From positions 930,001-994,000 of the forward strand of contig NZ_WQKZ01000003.1 in assembly GCF_009755225.1 (NCBI RefSeq): a stretch of DNA of 64,000 bases. Direction: 5' to 3'. The translations under genes and the position numbers were made by a program. The stretch is from Hymenobacter ginkgonis (GTDB lineage: Bacteria > Bacteroidota > Bacteroidia > Cytophagales > Hymenobacteraceae). The notes beneath the pieces are model-generated. The model was given only the letters and a program-made list of their open reading frames with translations, did not search any database and was not told where the DNA came from. This document shows positions 11,530 to 20,392 of this stretch, piece after piece (the stretch's first letter is position 1; each line of letters opens with the position of its first letter).

Positions 11530-11606
11530 CTCTGGAGGCAAGGGGTAGCTGCTACCGGGGCCGGGGCCAAGGCGCGCTGCCACACGGCCGGCTCATGCCT
11601 GCGTGT

Positions 11607-11614
11607 TAATTTTG
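11607..11614 (+). promoter_or_regulatory. -7 promoter box (TAATTTTG)
   Basis: This exact TAnnTTTG match lies 33 bases upstream of the ATG at 11648. It overlaps the region that would be coding if an upstream GTG were used, which supports the ATG. Confidence 0.55.
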
Positions 11615-11647
11615 CGGTTCTTTACAAAAGCTGCTTTCCTGCGTCGT

Positions 11648-12394
11648 ATGCGATTTATTCCTCTTTTGGCCGCTAGCGTGCTCTTGCTGAGTGCTTGCCA
11701 GCGCGGCCCGCTCGTGGCCACGGCCCATTTGCCGGCTGCTACCAGCCAGCCCGTTGGCAGCGCGGTGGTCCCCGACGCCGGCGCTGCCGACTTCATCAAG
11801 CCTTTCCACGACCAGGTAGAGCGCCAGATGCAGGTGGTAATTGGCACGGCCCCGGTGGCGCTAGGCAAAAACCCCGGCGAAAACCCCATCGTTAATTTCG
11901 TGGCCGACTTGCAGCGCTCCTCGGCCAGCAAGTATTTCAACGGGCAACCCATTGACCTGGGCGTGATGACCAACGGCGGGATGCGCAACGCGCTGCCCGC
12001 CGGCCCCGTCACGCTGGGCAACGTGTTCGAACTCATGCCCTTCGAGAACGAGCTACTGGTGCTCGACGCGCCCGGCCCGGTAGTAACGCAATTATTTGAC
12101 TTCGCCGCGCCCCTGCACATGGCTGTGTCGGGCGCCACCTACACCGCTACCCCCGAGGGCCATGCCCAGAACATCCGCATCGGCGGCCAGCCCTTCAACC
12201 CAGCCAAGACCTATTCTATCGCCATCTCGGACTACCTAGCTGGCGGCGGCGACCACATGGAGTTTTTGAAGGCGGCTACTGTTCGCCACACGGGGTTGCT
12301 GCTGCGCACCGTTATCGTCGACCACATCAAGGCCCTCACGGCTGCCGGCCAGCCCGTAACGGCCAAAGTGGAGGGTAGGGTGAAAGTTATGTAA
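11648..12394 (+). CDS. 5'-nucleotidase C-terminal domain lipoprotein
   Basis: This 248-residue protein starts with a lipoprotein signal (MRFIPLLAASVLLLSAC, lipobox Cys at residue 17). The mature part is the C-terminal substrate-binding domain of UshA/5'-nucleotidase enzymes, recognisable by the MTNGGMRNALPAGPVTLGNVF-type segment (about residues 108-128), the FELMPFENEL segment and a late KTYSIAISDYLAGGGD motif. In UshA this domain follows a metallophosphatase domain in one chain; here the metallophosphatase is encoded by the next gene. The ATG at 11648 is chosen over an upstream GTG because it gives the lipobox. Confidence 0.82.
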   Translation: MRFIPLLAASVLLLSACQRGPLVATAHLPAATSQPVGSAVVPDAGAADFIKPFHDQVERQMQVVIGTAPVALGKNPGENPIVNFVADLQRSSASKYFNGQPIDLGVMTNGGMRNALPAGPVTLGNVFELMPFENELLVLDAPGPVVTQLFDFAAPLHMAVSGATYTATPEGHAQNIRIGGQPFNPAKTYSIAISDYLAGGGDHMEFLKAATVRHTGLLLRTVIVDHIKALTAAGQPVTAKVEGRVKVM

Positions 12395-12501
12395 CCGTGA
12401 GCAACTAGCAGTGGGCCAGGAACAGTCATTGGTAAAGGGTTCACTGGGCACTTGCCTGCCGCTACCTGCTCTCTGCTCCTTATTACTTGTTAACTAAAAC
12501 T

Positions 12502-13428
12502 ATGCAGCGTCGCGACTTTCTTCAGAAATCCCTGCTCGGCACCGCGGGCCTCAGCTTGCTCGGCCCCAACCTAGTAGCCGAGGCGGCTAGCGGCCCAGCC
12601 AAGCTCACCATCTTGCATACCAACGATATGCACTCGCGCATCGAGCCCTTTCCCGACAACGCCCCGCAGTGGGCGGGCCTTGGGGGCATGGCCCGGCGCG
12701 AGGCCCTCATCGACAGCGTGCGCAAGCAGGAGGCCAACGTGCTGCTGCTTGACTCGGGCGATATCTGGCAGGGCACGCCGTACTTCAACTTCTTCCAGGG
12801 CGAGATGGAGTATAAGCTCATGAGCCGCATGAAGTACGACGCTTCTACCTTCGGCAACCACGACTTCGACAACGGCCTCGAAGGCTTGCAAAAGCAGCTG
12901 CCTAATGCTGGCTTTCCGTTTCTCATCGCTAACTACGACTTCACGAGTACTATGCTGGCGGGCCGGTTTCAGCCCTATAAAGTGTTTGAAAAAGGTGGCG
13001 CCCGTATTGGCGTTTTTGGCCTGGGCATTGAGTTGAAAGGCCTGGTAGCCGACAAAAATTTTGGCACTACCCAGTACCTCGACCCCGTAACGGTGGCCAA
13101 AGCCCAAGTACAACAACTGCGTCAAAACGAGCGCTGCGACATGGTTATCTGCCTCTCGCACCTCGGCTACCAGTACGAAAGTGAAAAACTTGACGACCGC
13201 AAGCTCGCCGCGCAGGTGGGCGGCATCGACCTGATTTTGGGCGGCCACACCCACACCTTTATGCCCGCCCCCGAACCCATCACGGGTCCCAACGGCCACG
13301 TTACCCTTATAAATCAGGTAGGTTGGTCCGGAATTAACCTCGGCCGCATCGACTACGAGCTGCGGCGCGGGGCCCGGCCCGTGCGCGCTACCAGCGCGCT
13401 CGTGCTGCCAGTTGGGGCTACCTGCTAG
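12502..13428 (+). CDS. 5'-nucleotidase metallophosphatase domain protein, probable Tat substrate
   Basis: This 308-residue protein begins MQRRDFLQKS, a twin-arginine signal, followed by a hydrophobic core. The calcineurin-like phosphoesterase motifs follow: HTNDMHSR (metal-binding DxH), GDIWQGTP, GNHDFDNG and GGHTHTF. This is the catalytic half of a UshA/NadN-type 5'-nucleotidase. The substrate-binding half is encoded by the lipoprotein gene 107 bases upstream, so the pair probably reconstitutes one periplasmic nucleotidase. The ATG at 12502 is preferred to TTG 12487. Confidence 0.85.
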   Translation: MQRRDFLQKSLLGTAGLSLLGPNLVAEAASGPAKLTILHTNDMHSRIEPFPDNAPQWAGLGGMARREALIDSVRKQEANVLLLDSGDIWQGTPYFNFFQGEMEYKLMSRMKYDASTFGNHDFDNGLEGLQKQLPNAGFPFLIANYDFTSTMLAGRFQPYKVFEKGGARIGVFGLGIELKGLVADKNFGTTQYLDPVTVAKAQVQQLRQNERCDMVICLSHLGYQYESEKLDDRKLAAQVGGIDLILGGHTHTFMPAPEPITGPNGHVTLINQVGWSGINLGRIDYELRRGARPVRATSALVLPVGATC

Positions 13429-13583
13429 CCGCCCGATAAAAGCAAGCTTTTGGCAGCTTTTTTGTCTGCTGGTTTATGCGCAAATTTGTCCCCCCCAAGC
13501 GCGGCCGGTAGCGTGCCGGCCGCACTTGAGGCGCTTTATTTCGCCGCCGGCTGCTCGTCCGGGCTTGTTTTTTTTCCCACCTC

Positions 13584-15113
13584 ATGCCGCAGGATTTTCG
13601 CACCGTTTGGGCCAGCTGCCTGCGCGCTATCCGCGCGGAAGTGGGCGAGCAGAGCTTCCGCACATGGTTTGAGCCCGTGGTGCCAATCGAGCTGCAAGGC
13701 AAGGTGCTCACCATTCAGGTGCCCAGTGTGTACTTCTACGAGTTCCTCGAAGAACACTACGTGGAGGAGCTAAAGCGCGCCATCTACCAAGAGCTAGGTT
13801 CCGAAGGCCGCCTCGAATACAGCGTAGTAGTAGACCAGGGCAACGCCCAGGCCTCAGCCAAGACCATGCACCTACCCCCCGCTCGCAAGGCGGCACCCGG
13901 CAACCCCTCCTCCGAAGGCCGACCTACCTACGGCTCGCCGGCCAGCGGCAGCCACCCCCTGCGGCCGGCCGCGCCCGCGGCGCGCCACCTGGTGCCCGGT
14001 GCCAACCAAGCGAGCGCTGCCGCGCAGGCTGCCACCACCTTGCGCAACCCCTTCGACGCGGCCAAAACGATGGACCGCAACATTGTGCCGTCGCAGCTCA
14101 ATACCACTTATACCTTTGATAACTACGTAGAAGGCGACTGCAACCGCTTGGCGCGCTCGGCGGGCCTTGCGGTTGCCAACAAGCCCGGTACCACCGCCTT
14201 CAACCCCTTGATGGTATACGGGGGGGTAGGGCTGGGCAAAACGCACCTCGTGCAAGCTATCGGCAACCACATCAAGGCTACGAATACTGAAAAATTCGTG
14301 CTTTACGTGTCGGCCGAAAAGTTTACCAACCAGTTTATCGAAAGCCTGCAACGCAACGCCGTGCAGGATTTTGCCAACTTCTACCTGCTCGTCGATGTGC
14401 TTATTCTCGACGACGTGCAGTTCTTGGCTAATAAGGGCAAAACGCAGGAGATGTTTTTCCACATCTTCAACCACTTGCACCAGGGCGGGCGCCAGATTAT
14501 CATGACGTCGGACCGCCCACCACGCGAGCTCAGCGGGCTGGAAGACCGCCTGCTATCGCGCTTTAAGTGGGGCCTCACGGCCGACGTGCAAAGCCCCGAC
14601 TTCGAAACGCGCATCGCCATCATCCAAAACAAGGCGCAGCAGGACGGGATGGAAATCGCGCCGCAAGTGGTAGAATACCTGGCCCACTCGGTGCCAACCA
14701 ACGTGCGCGAACTCGAAGGTGTGCTCACTACTCTGCTGGCTCAGAGCGTGTTGACGCGCCGCGACATTGACCTCGAAATGGCCAAAGGCGCCCTGCGCCA
14801 CATCATTGAGGAAGTAGAGGCCGAAGTCAACGTTGATTTTATCCAGAAAACCGTGGCCGATTATTTCGGCGTGCCGGTAAACTTGTTGAAGGATAAAACC
14901 CGCAAAAAAGAAATCGTGACGGCGCGGCAAGTCGCCATGTATTTCACCAAGGAGCACACCAATCATTCGCTCAAAACTATTGGCTACCACTTTGGGGGTA
15001 GGGACCACGCCACCGTCATTCACTCGGTGCAAACGGTGTCGGATTTGATTGATTCCGACAAAAAGTTTAAGGAGCAGATTACGGAACTGCGCAAGAAATT
15101 CGTGCAGAAATAA
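13584..15113 (+). CDS. dnaA: Chromosomal replication initiator DnaA
   Basis: This 509-residue DnaA has the expected domains: an N-terminal DnaB-contacting domain (1-85), a long Pro/Ala-rich linker (about 90-160), an AAA+ domain with Walker A GGVGLGKT at 213-220 and Walker B LILDDVQF, and a C-terminal HTH domain ending with the DNA-contact signature GGRDHATVIHSV. It binds DnaA boxes and opens oriC. No cluster of TTATNCACA boxes is visible in the flanking intergenic DNA, so the origin is probably elsewhere, as is common in Bacteroidota. Confidence 0.98.
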   Translation: MPQDFRTVWASCLRAIRAEVGEQSFRTWFEPVVPIELQGKVLTIQVPSVYFYEFLEEHYVEELKRAIYQELGSEGRLEYSVVVDQGNAQASAKTMHLPPARKAAPGNPSSEGRPTYGSPASGSHPLRPAAPAARHLVPGANQASAAAQAATTLRNPFDAAKTMDRNIVPSQLNTTYTFDNYVEGDCNRLARSAGLAVANKPGTTAFNPLMVYGGVGLGKTHLVQAIGNHIKATNTEKFVLYVSAEKFTNQFIESLQRNAVQDFANFYLLVDVLILDDVQFLANKGKTQEMFFHIFNHLHQGGRQIIMTSDRPPRELSGLEDRLLSRFKWGLTADVQSPDFETRIAIIQNKAQQDGMEIAPQVVEYLAHSVPTNVRELEGVLTTLLAQSVLTRRDIDLEMAKGALRHIIEEVEAEVNVDFIQKTVADYFGVPVNLLKDKTRKKEIVTARQVAMYFTKEHTNHSLKTIGYHFGGRDHATVIHSVQTVSDLIDSDKKFKEQITELRKKFVQK

Positions 15114-15145
15114 ACACGGCATACTGGCTGGCAGCGAGATAGCGC

Positions 15146-15153
15146 TATTTTTG
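15146..15153 (+). promoter_or_regulatory. -7 promoter box (TATTTTTG)
   Basis: This exact TAnnTTTG match lies 22 bases before the start of the DoxX-like gene and just after dnaA. Confidence 0.5.
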
Positions 15154-15175
15154 GTTTTAACTGAAAACCAGCCTT

Positions 15176-15802
15176 ATGCCCGTAAAAATAAGTGCCCGCC
15201 TGTGGGACTTTTTTATCCTGAGTGCCCGAGTATACTTGGCCGTGATTTTCATTGCCTACGGAGGCGCTAAGCTCAGTGGTCACCAATTTGGCATTACCCC
15301 AGCCGAAACTACCCAGCCAATAAGCCAGCTCAGTCTGTTCAGGCTTTATTGGTATCTGTGTAGCTTCGAGCCGTTTAAGTCATTTATCGGGATTTCTCAG
15401 GTCGTGGCCGCCCTGCTGCTGCTCTGGAACCGCACGGCGCTACTCGGGGCATTGCTACTGCTGCCCATCGCAGTTAATATTCTTATTGCCGACATCACCT
15501 ACCTGAAAATGGAGGAGTTTTATTGGCGGCTGCCTTACTACCTCGGGCTAATTTTCCTGATATTCTGGCACTACCGTGACCGGATGCTGGCCGCTTACCG
15601 CGCACTTACCCAAAGACTAACCACTCGGTTCAGCTACGCTTGGCGAGCGTGGTTGCTACTGCCGCTTGGCCTGTTGGCGGTAGAGTGGGTAGGGCGCTTG
15701 CCCCAACTACTCTACCGCACCAGCACCGACCCAGCTTATCTGGCCCATTATTTCGACTACTTAGAGCGCTATTACGCTACCCTGTGGCACTACTGGCACT
15801 AG
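15176..15802 (+). CDS. DoxX-like integral membrane protein
   Basis: This 208-residue protein has about five transmembrane helices. The first helices resemble the DoxX family: ARVYLAVIFIAYGGAKLSGHQFG near residues 17-39, then QVVAALLLLWNRTALLGALLLLP near 73-95. A Tyr/Trp-rich C-terminal tail follows. DoxX-like proteins are small inner-membrane proteins linked to redox or efflux functions in some bacteria; no specific role can be assigned here. It is convergent with the HD-domain gene, with only 12 bases between stops. Confidence 0.6.
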   Translation: MPVKISARLWDFFILSARVYLAVIFIAYGGAKLSGHQFGITPAETTQPISQLSLFRLYWYLCSFEPFKSFIGISQVVAALLLLWNRTALLGALLLLPIAVNILIADITYLKMEEFYWRLPYYLGLIFLIFWHYRDRMLAAYRALTQRLTTRFSYAWRAWLLLPLGLLAVEWVGRLPQLLYRTSTDPAYLAHYFDYLERYYATLWHYWH

Positions 15803-15814
15803 CAGCGCGCCGGC

Positions 15815-17044
15815 TCACAGAATTTCCTTGGGGTAGCAGATATAAAATTTCTGCACCTTCTGGCTCAGGGCTCGGATGTTGGGCAGGTCCGAGGCCTCCG
15901 TCACGTTCACTACTTTGCCGAGCTTCGTCAGAATATCGATGGTTTCGTGGCCGTTGGAGTCGTAAGCGGTGTTGCTGAGGCGGCCGGTTATCATGAGTTG
16001 GCGCGCCTCGTCCAAAGGCAATTGGAAACTTTCGGCGATTAACTCCACAATACCCAGCTGAAACTCCTCGTCGTAGGGCTCGGGCCGGATAACGATTTTG
16101 AACAGCTGCCGATTGAGCAGGCTTTTAGCCAAAAAGCTCAGCACTTTATCGGGGTGGCTGGTCCAGGATTTGATAGCGCCCCAGATGTCGATGTCATCTA
16201 GCTGCACGAAATGACTCAGAATTTCGGGGTTTTCTTCGAACTCGATGAGCGTGACGGCACGGCCCAGAAAGTAGGTGAGGCAGCTGCTGCCGGGCACCGC
16301 CACGCCAGCACGGGCCAGGTCGCGGGCCCGCTGCATCACGCGGATAACCATCTGCTCAGCGCTCGTAACTGTCTTGTGCAGATATACTTGCCAGTACATC
16401 AGCCGACGGCTTACCAAGAAATTCTCGACCGAATACACGGCTTTCTCTTCCAGCACCAGCCGCTCGTTGGCTACTTGCAGCATCTTGATGAGGCGGTCGG
16501 CGCCGGGCCTACCCTCCTCCACACCCGTGTAGAACGAGTCGCGGTTGAGGTAGTCGAGCCGGTCCATATCCAGCTGGGAGCTAACCAATTGGTGAAAGAA
16601 TGGCCGCTCATAATCGCCCTGAAACATGCGAATGGCTAGGCTCAGTCCCCCACTAAACTGCTCGTTGAGCCGCTCCATCAGGTACAGCGAGAGCTGCTCG
16701 TGGGGCACGTCTTGAAAAATGGACGTTTCGAGGGCGTGCGACAGGGGGCCGTGGCCGATATCGTGCAGCAAGATGGCAATTTGCGCCGCCTCGCCTTCGG
16801 CTGCCGAAATTTTTACTCCCTTATCTTTGAGTGTGCGCAGGGCCAGCTGCATGAGGTGCATGGCCCCCAGCGCGTGGTGAAAGCGCGTGTGCAACGCCCC
16901 TGGATACACGAAGTTAGTGAGCCCCAACTGCTGGATACGCCGCAGCCGCTGAAAATACGGATGCTCAATCAGGTCAAACAACAACTCCGTGGGCACGGTG
17001 ACAAAGCCATACACGGGGTCGTTAAATATCTTTTTTTTGTTCAT
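15815..17044 (-). CDS. HD-domain phosphohydrolase (dGTPase-like, YwfO type)
   Basis: This 409-residue protein begins MNKKKIFNDPVYGF, the usual opening of the YwfO/dGTPase-like family. The HD metal-binding residues are seen in HTRFHHALGAMHLM and LLHDIGHGPLSHALE, with the downstream LDMDRLDYLNRD motif. Members hydrolyse nucleoside triphosphates or related nucleotides; the substrate of this one is not known. The ATG at 17044 is chosen; a seven-codon upstream extension lacks family similarity. Confidence 0.85.
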   Translation of the reverse strand: MNKKKIFNDPVYGFVTVPTELLFDLIEHPYFQRLRRIQQLGLTNFVYPGALHTRFHHALGAMHLMQLALRTLKDKGVKISAAEGEAAQIAILLHDIGHGPLSHALETSIFQDVPHEQLSLYLMERLNEQFSGGLSLAIRMFQGDYERPFFHQLVSSQLDMDRLDYLNRDSFYTGVEEGRPGADRLIKMLQVANERLVLEEKAVYSVENFLVSRRLMYWQVYLHKTVTSAEQMVIRVMQRARDLARAGVAVPGSSCLTYFLGRAVTLIEFEENPEILSHFVQLDDIDIWGAIKSWTSHPDKVLSFLAKSLLNRQLFKIVIRPEPYDEEFQLGIVELIAESFQLPLDEARQLMITGRLSNTAYDSNGHETIDILTKLGKVVNVTEASDLPNIRALSQKVQKFYICYPKEIL

Positions 17045-17268
17045 TGGAGCGAAGCAGCCTGGCACCGGCTGGGCAAGGCGTTAGCAGATAAGGGCATCCC
17101 GTCTGCCGACTAAATTGTTCTTATACGAACCTAAACGCCGGATTTCCGGTAAAGCTACGGCGGGCTTGCCCTCTGGGATACTACCGGAGCAACCGCCACC
17201 GTTAGCTACGCTAACACTTACAAATCCTATTTACCTCTTCGCGAAGCGCAAGCTTGGCGTCCCCGCTT

Positions 17269-18837
17269 ATGCAACGATACTCCATTCTTTGGGCCGACGA
17301 CGAAATTGACCTGCTCAAGCCCCATATCTTATTCCTGAAAGAGAAGGGCTACGACGTCACGCCCGTCAATTCGGGCGCCGATGCCTTGGAAGAAGTGCAG
17401 GAAAACGCTTACGACCTGGTTTTTCTGGATGAAAATATGCCGGGCCTCACCGGCCTCGAAACGCTTACTGAAATCAAGGTGGTGCGTCCCACGGTGCCCG
17501 TCGTGATGATTACCAAGAGTGAGGAAGAGCACATTATGGAAGGCGCCATTGGCGCCAAAATCGCGGATTACCTGATTAAGCCAGTCAACCCGAACCAGAT
17601 TTTGCTGTCGGTAAAGAAAGTGCTTGATAACAAGCGTCTTATTACCGAGACCACCAACTCGGGCTACCAGCGCGATTTCCGCCAGCTCGGCATGCAGCTC
17701 TCCGACCGCCTATCCCCCTCGGAGTGGGTAGACGTATATAAGAAGCTGGTATACTGGGAGTTGGAGATTAATGAAACCGAAGGCAAGAGCATGGCCGAGG
17801 TTTTCAATATGCAGAAGGACGAAGCCAATACGTACTTCGGCCGCTTCATTATTGAGAACTACGAGGACTGGGTGAACGGCCGCGACAAAGACGCGCCGCT
17901 CATGTCGCACCAATTGTTTAAGGAGAAGGTATTTCCGCTGATGAAGCAAACCGGTGATACGCCCGTGTACTTCGTGCTCATCGATAACCTGCGCTACGAC
18001 CAGTGGAAAGTGCTGGAACCCATTATTGCCGAGCTGTTTACGGTTGACTCGGAAGAGCTGTACTACAGCATTCTGCCTACTACCACGGCCTATGCCCGTA
18101 ATGCCATCTTCGCGGGCATGATGCCGGGCGAAGTGCAGAAAAAATACCCCAACCTCTGGGTGTGGGATGAAGACGAGGAAGGCAAAAACCTCCACGAGGC
18201 CGAGTTCATGGAAATTAATTTCCAGCGCAACAACCAAAAGGCTAAGCACAGCTACCACAAGGTAACTAACCTACAGGCGGGTAAGGATTTGCTAGGCAAG
18301 ATGACCAACTTGCACAACAACTACAAGTTGAACGTCATCGTCTACAACTTCGTGGACATGCTCTCGCACGCCCGCACCGACATGGCGATGATTCGCGAAC
18401 TGGCCGCCGACGAAAGTGCTTACCGTAGCCTCACGCGCTCGTGGTTTTTGCACTCGCCGCTCTACGAAATGCTCCAGACCATTGCCGAGAAAAAGGGCAA
18501 GCTCATCATCACCACCGACCACGGCACCATTCGCGTAAAGCGCCCGTATAAGATTGTGGGCGACCGCAATACCAATACCAACCTGCGCTACAAGCACGGC
18601 CGCAACCTAGGCTTTGACGAAAGCCGCGATGTGTACGTGGTGCGCAAGCCGGAGAGCATTTTCCTACCCCGCGAAAACGTGAGCACGGCCTACGTCTTTA
18701 CGCTCGGCGACTATTTCTTCGCCTACCCCAACAACTATAACTACTACGTGAACTACTATAAGGACACGTTCCAACACGGCGGCGTATCGTTGGAGGAGTG
18801 CATTATTCCCTACATCACGCTGACTGCCAAGGGCTAA
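17269..18837 (+). CDS. porX: PorX, response regulator/alkaline-phosphatase-fold regulator of the type IX secretion system
   Basis: This 522-residue protein has an N-terminal receiver domain (acidic pocket ADDE at 9-12, phosphoacceptor Asp near 54 in FLDENMPG). It is followed by a long PglZ/alkaline-phosphatase-superfamily domain with TTDHGTIRVKRP near 420. This two-domain layout is that of PorX, which pairs with the PorY kinase to control T9SS genes and hydrolyses signalling nucleotides in Porphyromonas. The ATG at 17269 begins MQRYSILWADDE, matching family starts. It indicates a host with T9SS and possibly gliding. Confidence 0.93.
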   Translation: MQRYSILWADDEIDLLKPHILFLKEKGYDVTPVNSGADALEEVQENAYDLVFLDENMPGLTGLETLTEIKVVRPTVPVVMITKSEEEHIMEGAIGAKIADYLIKPVNPNQILLSVKKVLDNKRLITETTNSGYQRDFRQLGMQLSDRLSPSEWVDVYKKLVYWELEINETEGKSMAEVFNMQKDEANTYFGRFIIENYEDWVNGRDKDAPLMSHQLFKEKVFPLMKQTGDTPVYFVLIDNLRYDQWKVLEPIIAELFTVDSEELYYSILPTTTAYARNAIFAGMMPGEVQKKYPNLWVWDEDEEGKNLHEAEFMEINFQRNNQKAKHSYHKVTNLQAGKDLLGKMTNLHNNYKLNVIVYNFVDMLSHARTDMAMIRELAADESAYRSLTRSWFLHSPLYEMLQTIAEKKGKLIITTDHGTIRVKRPYKIVGDRNTNTNLRYKHGRNLGFDESRDVYVVRKPESIFLPRENVSTAYVFTLGDYFFAYPNNYNYYVNYYKDTFQHGGVSLEECIIPYITLTAKG

Positions 18838-18850
18838 GTTCTTTTAGCTA

Positions 18851-18965
18851 ATAACCGTAAAACGTCATTCCGAGCTTGCCGCGGAATCTCACTTGCATCG
18901 TCCAGAAATCCTGGGTGGCGCGAGTGAGATTCCTCGACAAGCTCGGAATGACGTTTTACGGTTAT
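18851..18965. repeat. 115-bp MITE-like palindromic element
   Basis: Arms of 46 bases (18851-18896 and 18920-18965) are inverted copies differing at only three positions, with a 23-base loop. The terminal segment ATAACCGTAAAACGTCATTC is exactly inverted at the other end. It sits between the convergent porX and the next gene, so it may also act as a bidirectional terminator. Elements containing GTCATTCCGAGC-type arms are known as dispersed repeats in many bacteria; copy number here cannot be judged from one window. Confidence 0.8.
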
Positions 18966-18976
18966 TGCTATATGAC

Positions 18977-20242
18977 TTAGGTTTTTTGCTTCTTCTTCTT
19001 CGCCGCCGGAAATAGCACGTTATTCAAAATCAGTCGATACCCCGGCGAATTAGGATGCAATGACAAATCGGTTGGCTCTTCGCCTACCAAGTGCTGGTAG
19101 TCTTCAGGGTCGTGGCCGCCGTAGAACGTCCAGGTGCCTTTGCCGAGCGTGCCGTGCATGTAGCGCACCTCGCCATCCTGCTTGGTTTCGCCCATGACAA
19201 TGACGTCGGGCTTGATGAGATTTTTACGAAAGGCCGTCGTTTGGCCCATAAAGCCGTGGATGGTTTTCTCGTGGTCCTGCGTCAGCATCGTCGGCACCGG
19301 GTCGTACTTAGCCGAAAAGGTAAAGAGTTGGAAATAATCGTTTTGCTCGTATAAGCCGCGCTCGCCGGGCTGCATGTCGATGTTGGAGTACTCGTACTCC
19401 ATAGGGTTGGTTTTCAGCTGAAAGTTCTGAAAAGCCAGCGTGCGGTTGAAATTGAGCTTGGCCTGCGCATTGGGGTCGGCGGGGTCGCCGTCGTACATGC
19501 TCTCGGCCATATCAACGCCCAGGCCCGCCAGCGCAATGTCGTAGCTGTCGGTGGCCGAGCACATGGCAAACATAAACCCGCCGCCGGCGATAAACTCCTG
19601 CATTTTTACGGCTTCGGCCGCCTTCATCTGGCTCACTTTGCCAAAGCCGTTGCGCTTGGCCGCCGCTTCGGCCTCGCGCACTTGTTGCTGGTACCAGGGC
19701 GCGTAGCGGTAGGTGCCGTAAAACTTGCCGTACTCCCCCGTAAAATCTTCGTGGTGCAGGTGCAGCCAGTCGTACTTGGGCAGCACGCCTGAAAGCACCT
19801 CATCGTCATAAATCTTATCGTACGGAATTTCGGCGTAGGTGAGCACCATCGTCACGGCATCGTCCCAGGGCTGCTTGCCCTTGGGCGTGTACACCGCGAT
19901 TTTGGGCACTTTCTCCAGCTTCATCACGTCCATGTTGGCGTTGGGGTCGGCGATGGCCGAGAGGATGCTGGTGTACTGCGCCTCCGAAATGGTTTGGAAG
20001 GTAATGCCGCGCACATTCAATTCATTTTCAATCGCCGGCTGCGCATCGCAGGCAAAAGAACCGCCGCGGTAATTCAGCAGCCAATCCACTTCAATTTGCT
20101 TGCTCAACGCCCAGTAGCACAGGCCGTAAGCCTTCAAGTGCTCCTTCTGGGTTTCATCCATCGGGATGAACAAGTGGTTGGCGTGGGCTGCCAGGGTAGG
20201 GGCCAGCAAGACAAACAGCAGGGCAAGACGCTTTAAAAACAT
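18977..20242 (-). CDS. Secreted Bacteroidota protein of the group often labelled asparagine synthetase B
   Basis: This 421-residue protein has a Sec signal peptide (cleavage near AAHAN at residue 21). The opening of the mature part, FIPMDETQKEHLKAYG followed by a VDWLLNYRGGSF segment, is typical of a conserved Bacteroidota family frequently auto-named asparagine synthetase B. I see none of the AsnB hallmarks: no N-terminal Cys nucleophile and no PP-loop SGGxDS motif. The asparagine synthetase name is therefore doubtful. The segment FIAGGGFMFAMCSATDSYD near 195-215 resembles a ThuA/GATase-like fold. The role is unknown; it is probably periplasmic. Confidence 0.65.
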   Translation of the reverse strand: MFLKRLALLFVLLAPTLAAHANHLFIPMDETQKEHLKAYGLCYWALSKQIEVDWLLNYRGGSFACDAQPAIENELNVRGITFQTISEAQYTSILSAIADPNANMDVMKLEKVPKIAVYTPKGKQPWDDAVTMVLTYAEIPYDKIYDDEVLSGVLPKYDWLHLHHEDFTGEYGKFYGTYRYAPWYQQQVREAEAAAKRNGFGKVSQMKAAEAVKMQEFIAGGGFMFAMCSATDSYDIALAGLGVDMAESMYDGDPADPNAQAKLNFNRTLAFQNFQLKTNPMEYEYSNIDMQPGERGLYEQNDYFQLFTFSAKYDPVPTMLTQDHEKTIHGFMGQTTAFRKNLIKPDVIVMGETKQDGEVRYMHGTLGKGTWTFYGGHDPEDYQHLVGEEPTDLSLHPNSPGYRLILNNVLFPAAKKKKQKT

Positions 20243-20392
20243 ACTTTTGGGGCCAGATTAACCAGCAGAGCAAACGAGCCCGCCGCAACCGTAGTTCAAG
20301 GTACGGGCGTAGCGCCGAAATTTGCAGCGTTCCGCCCGTCCTACCCCCCGGCGTTGCGCCAATCTGCGCCATCCGTCTCCCTCTGTGATTTT

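Noticed and set aside
13462-13488. Possible dnaA promoter (TTG with CAAATTTG)
   Set aside because: The spacing of 16 bases is short and the -7 box has a mismatch at its first base, so it was not listed as a feature.
13429-13583. Possible oriC upstream of dnaA
   Set aside because: Only one degenerate DnaA-box-like site (TTATGCGCA) is present, with no cluster and no AT-rich unwinding region either here or after the gene.
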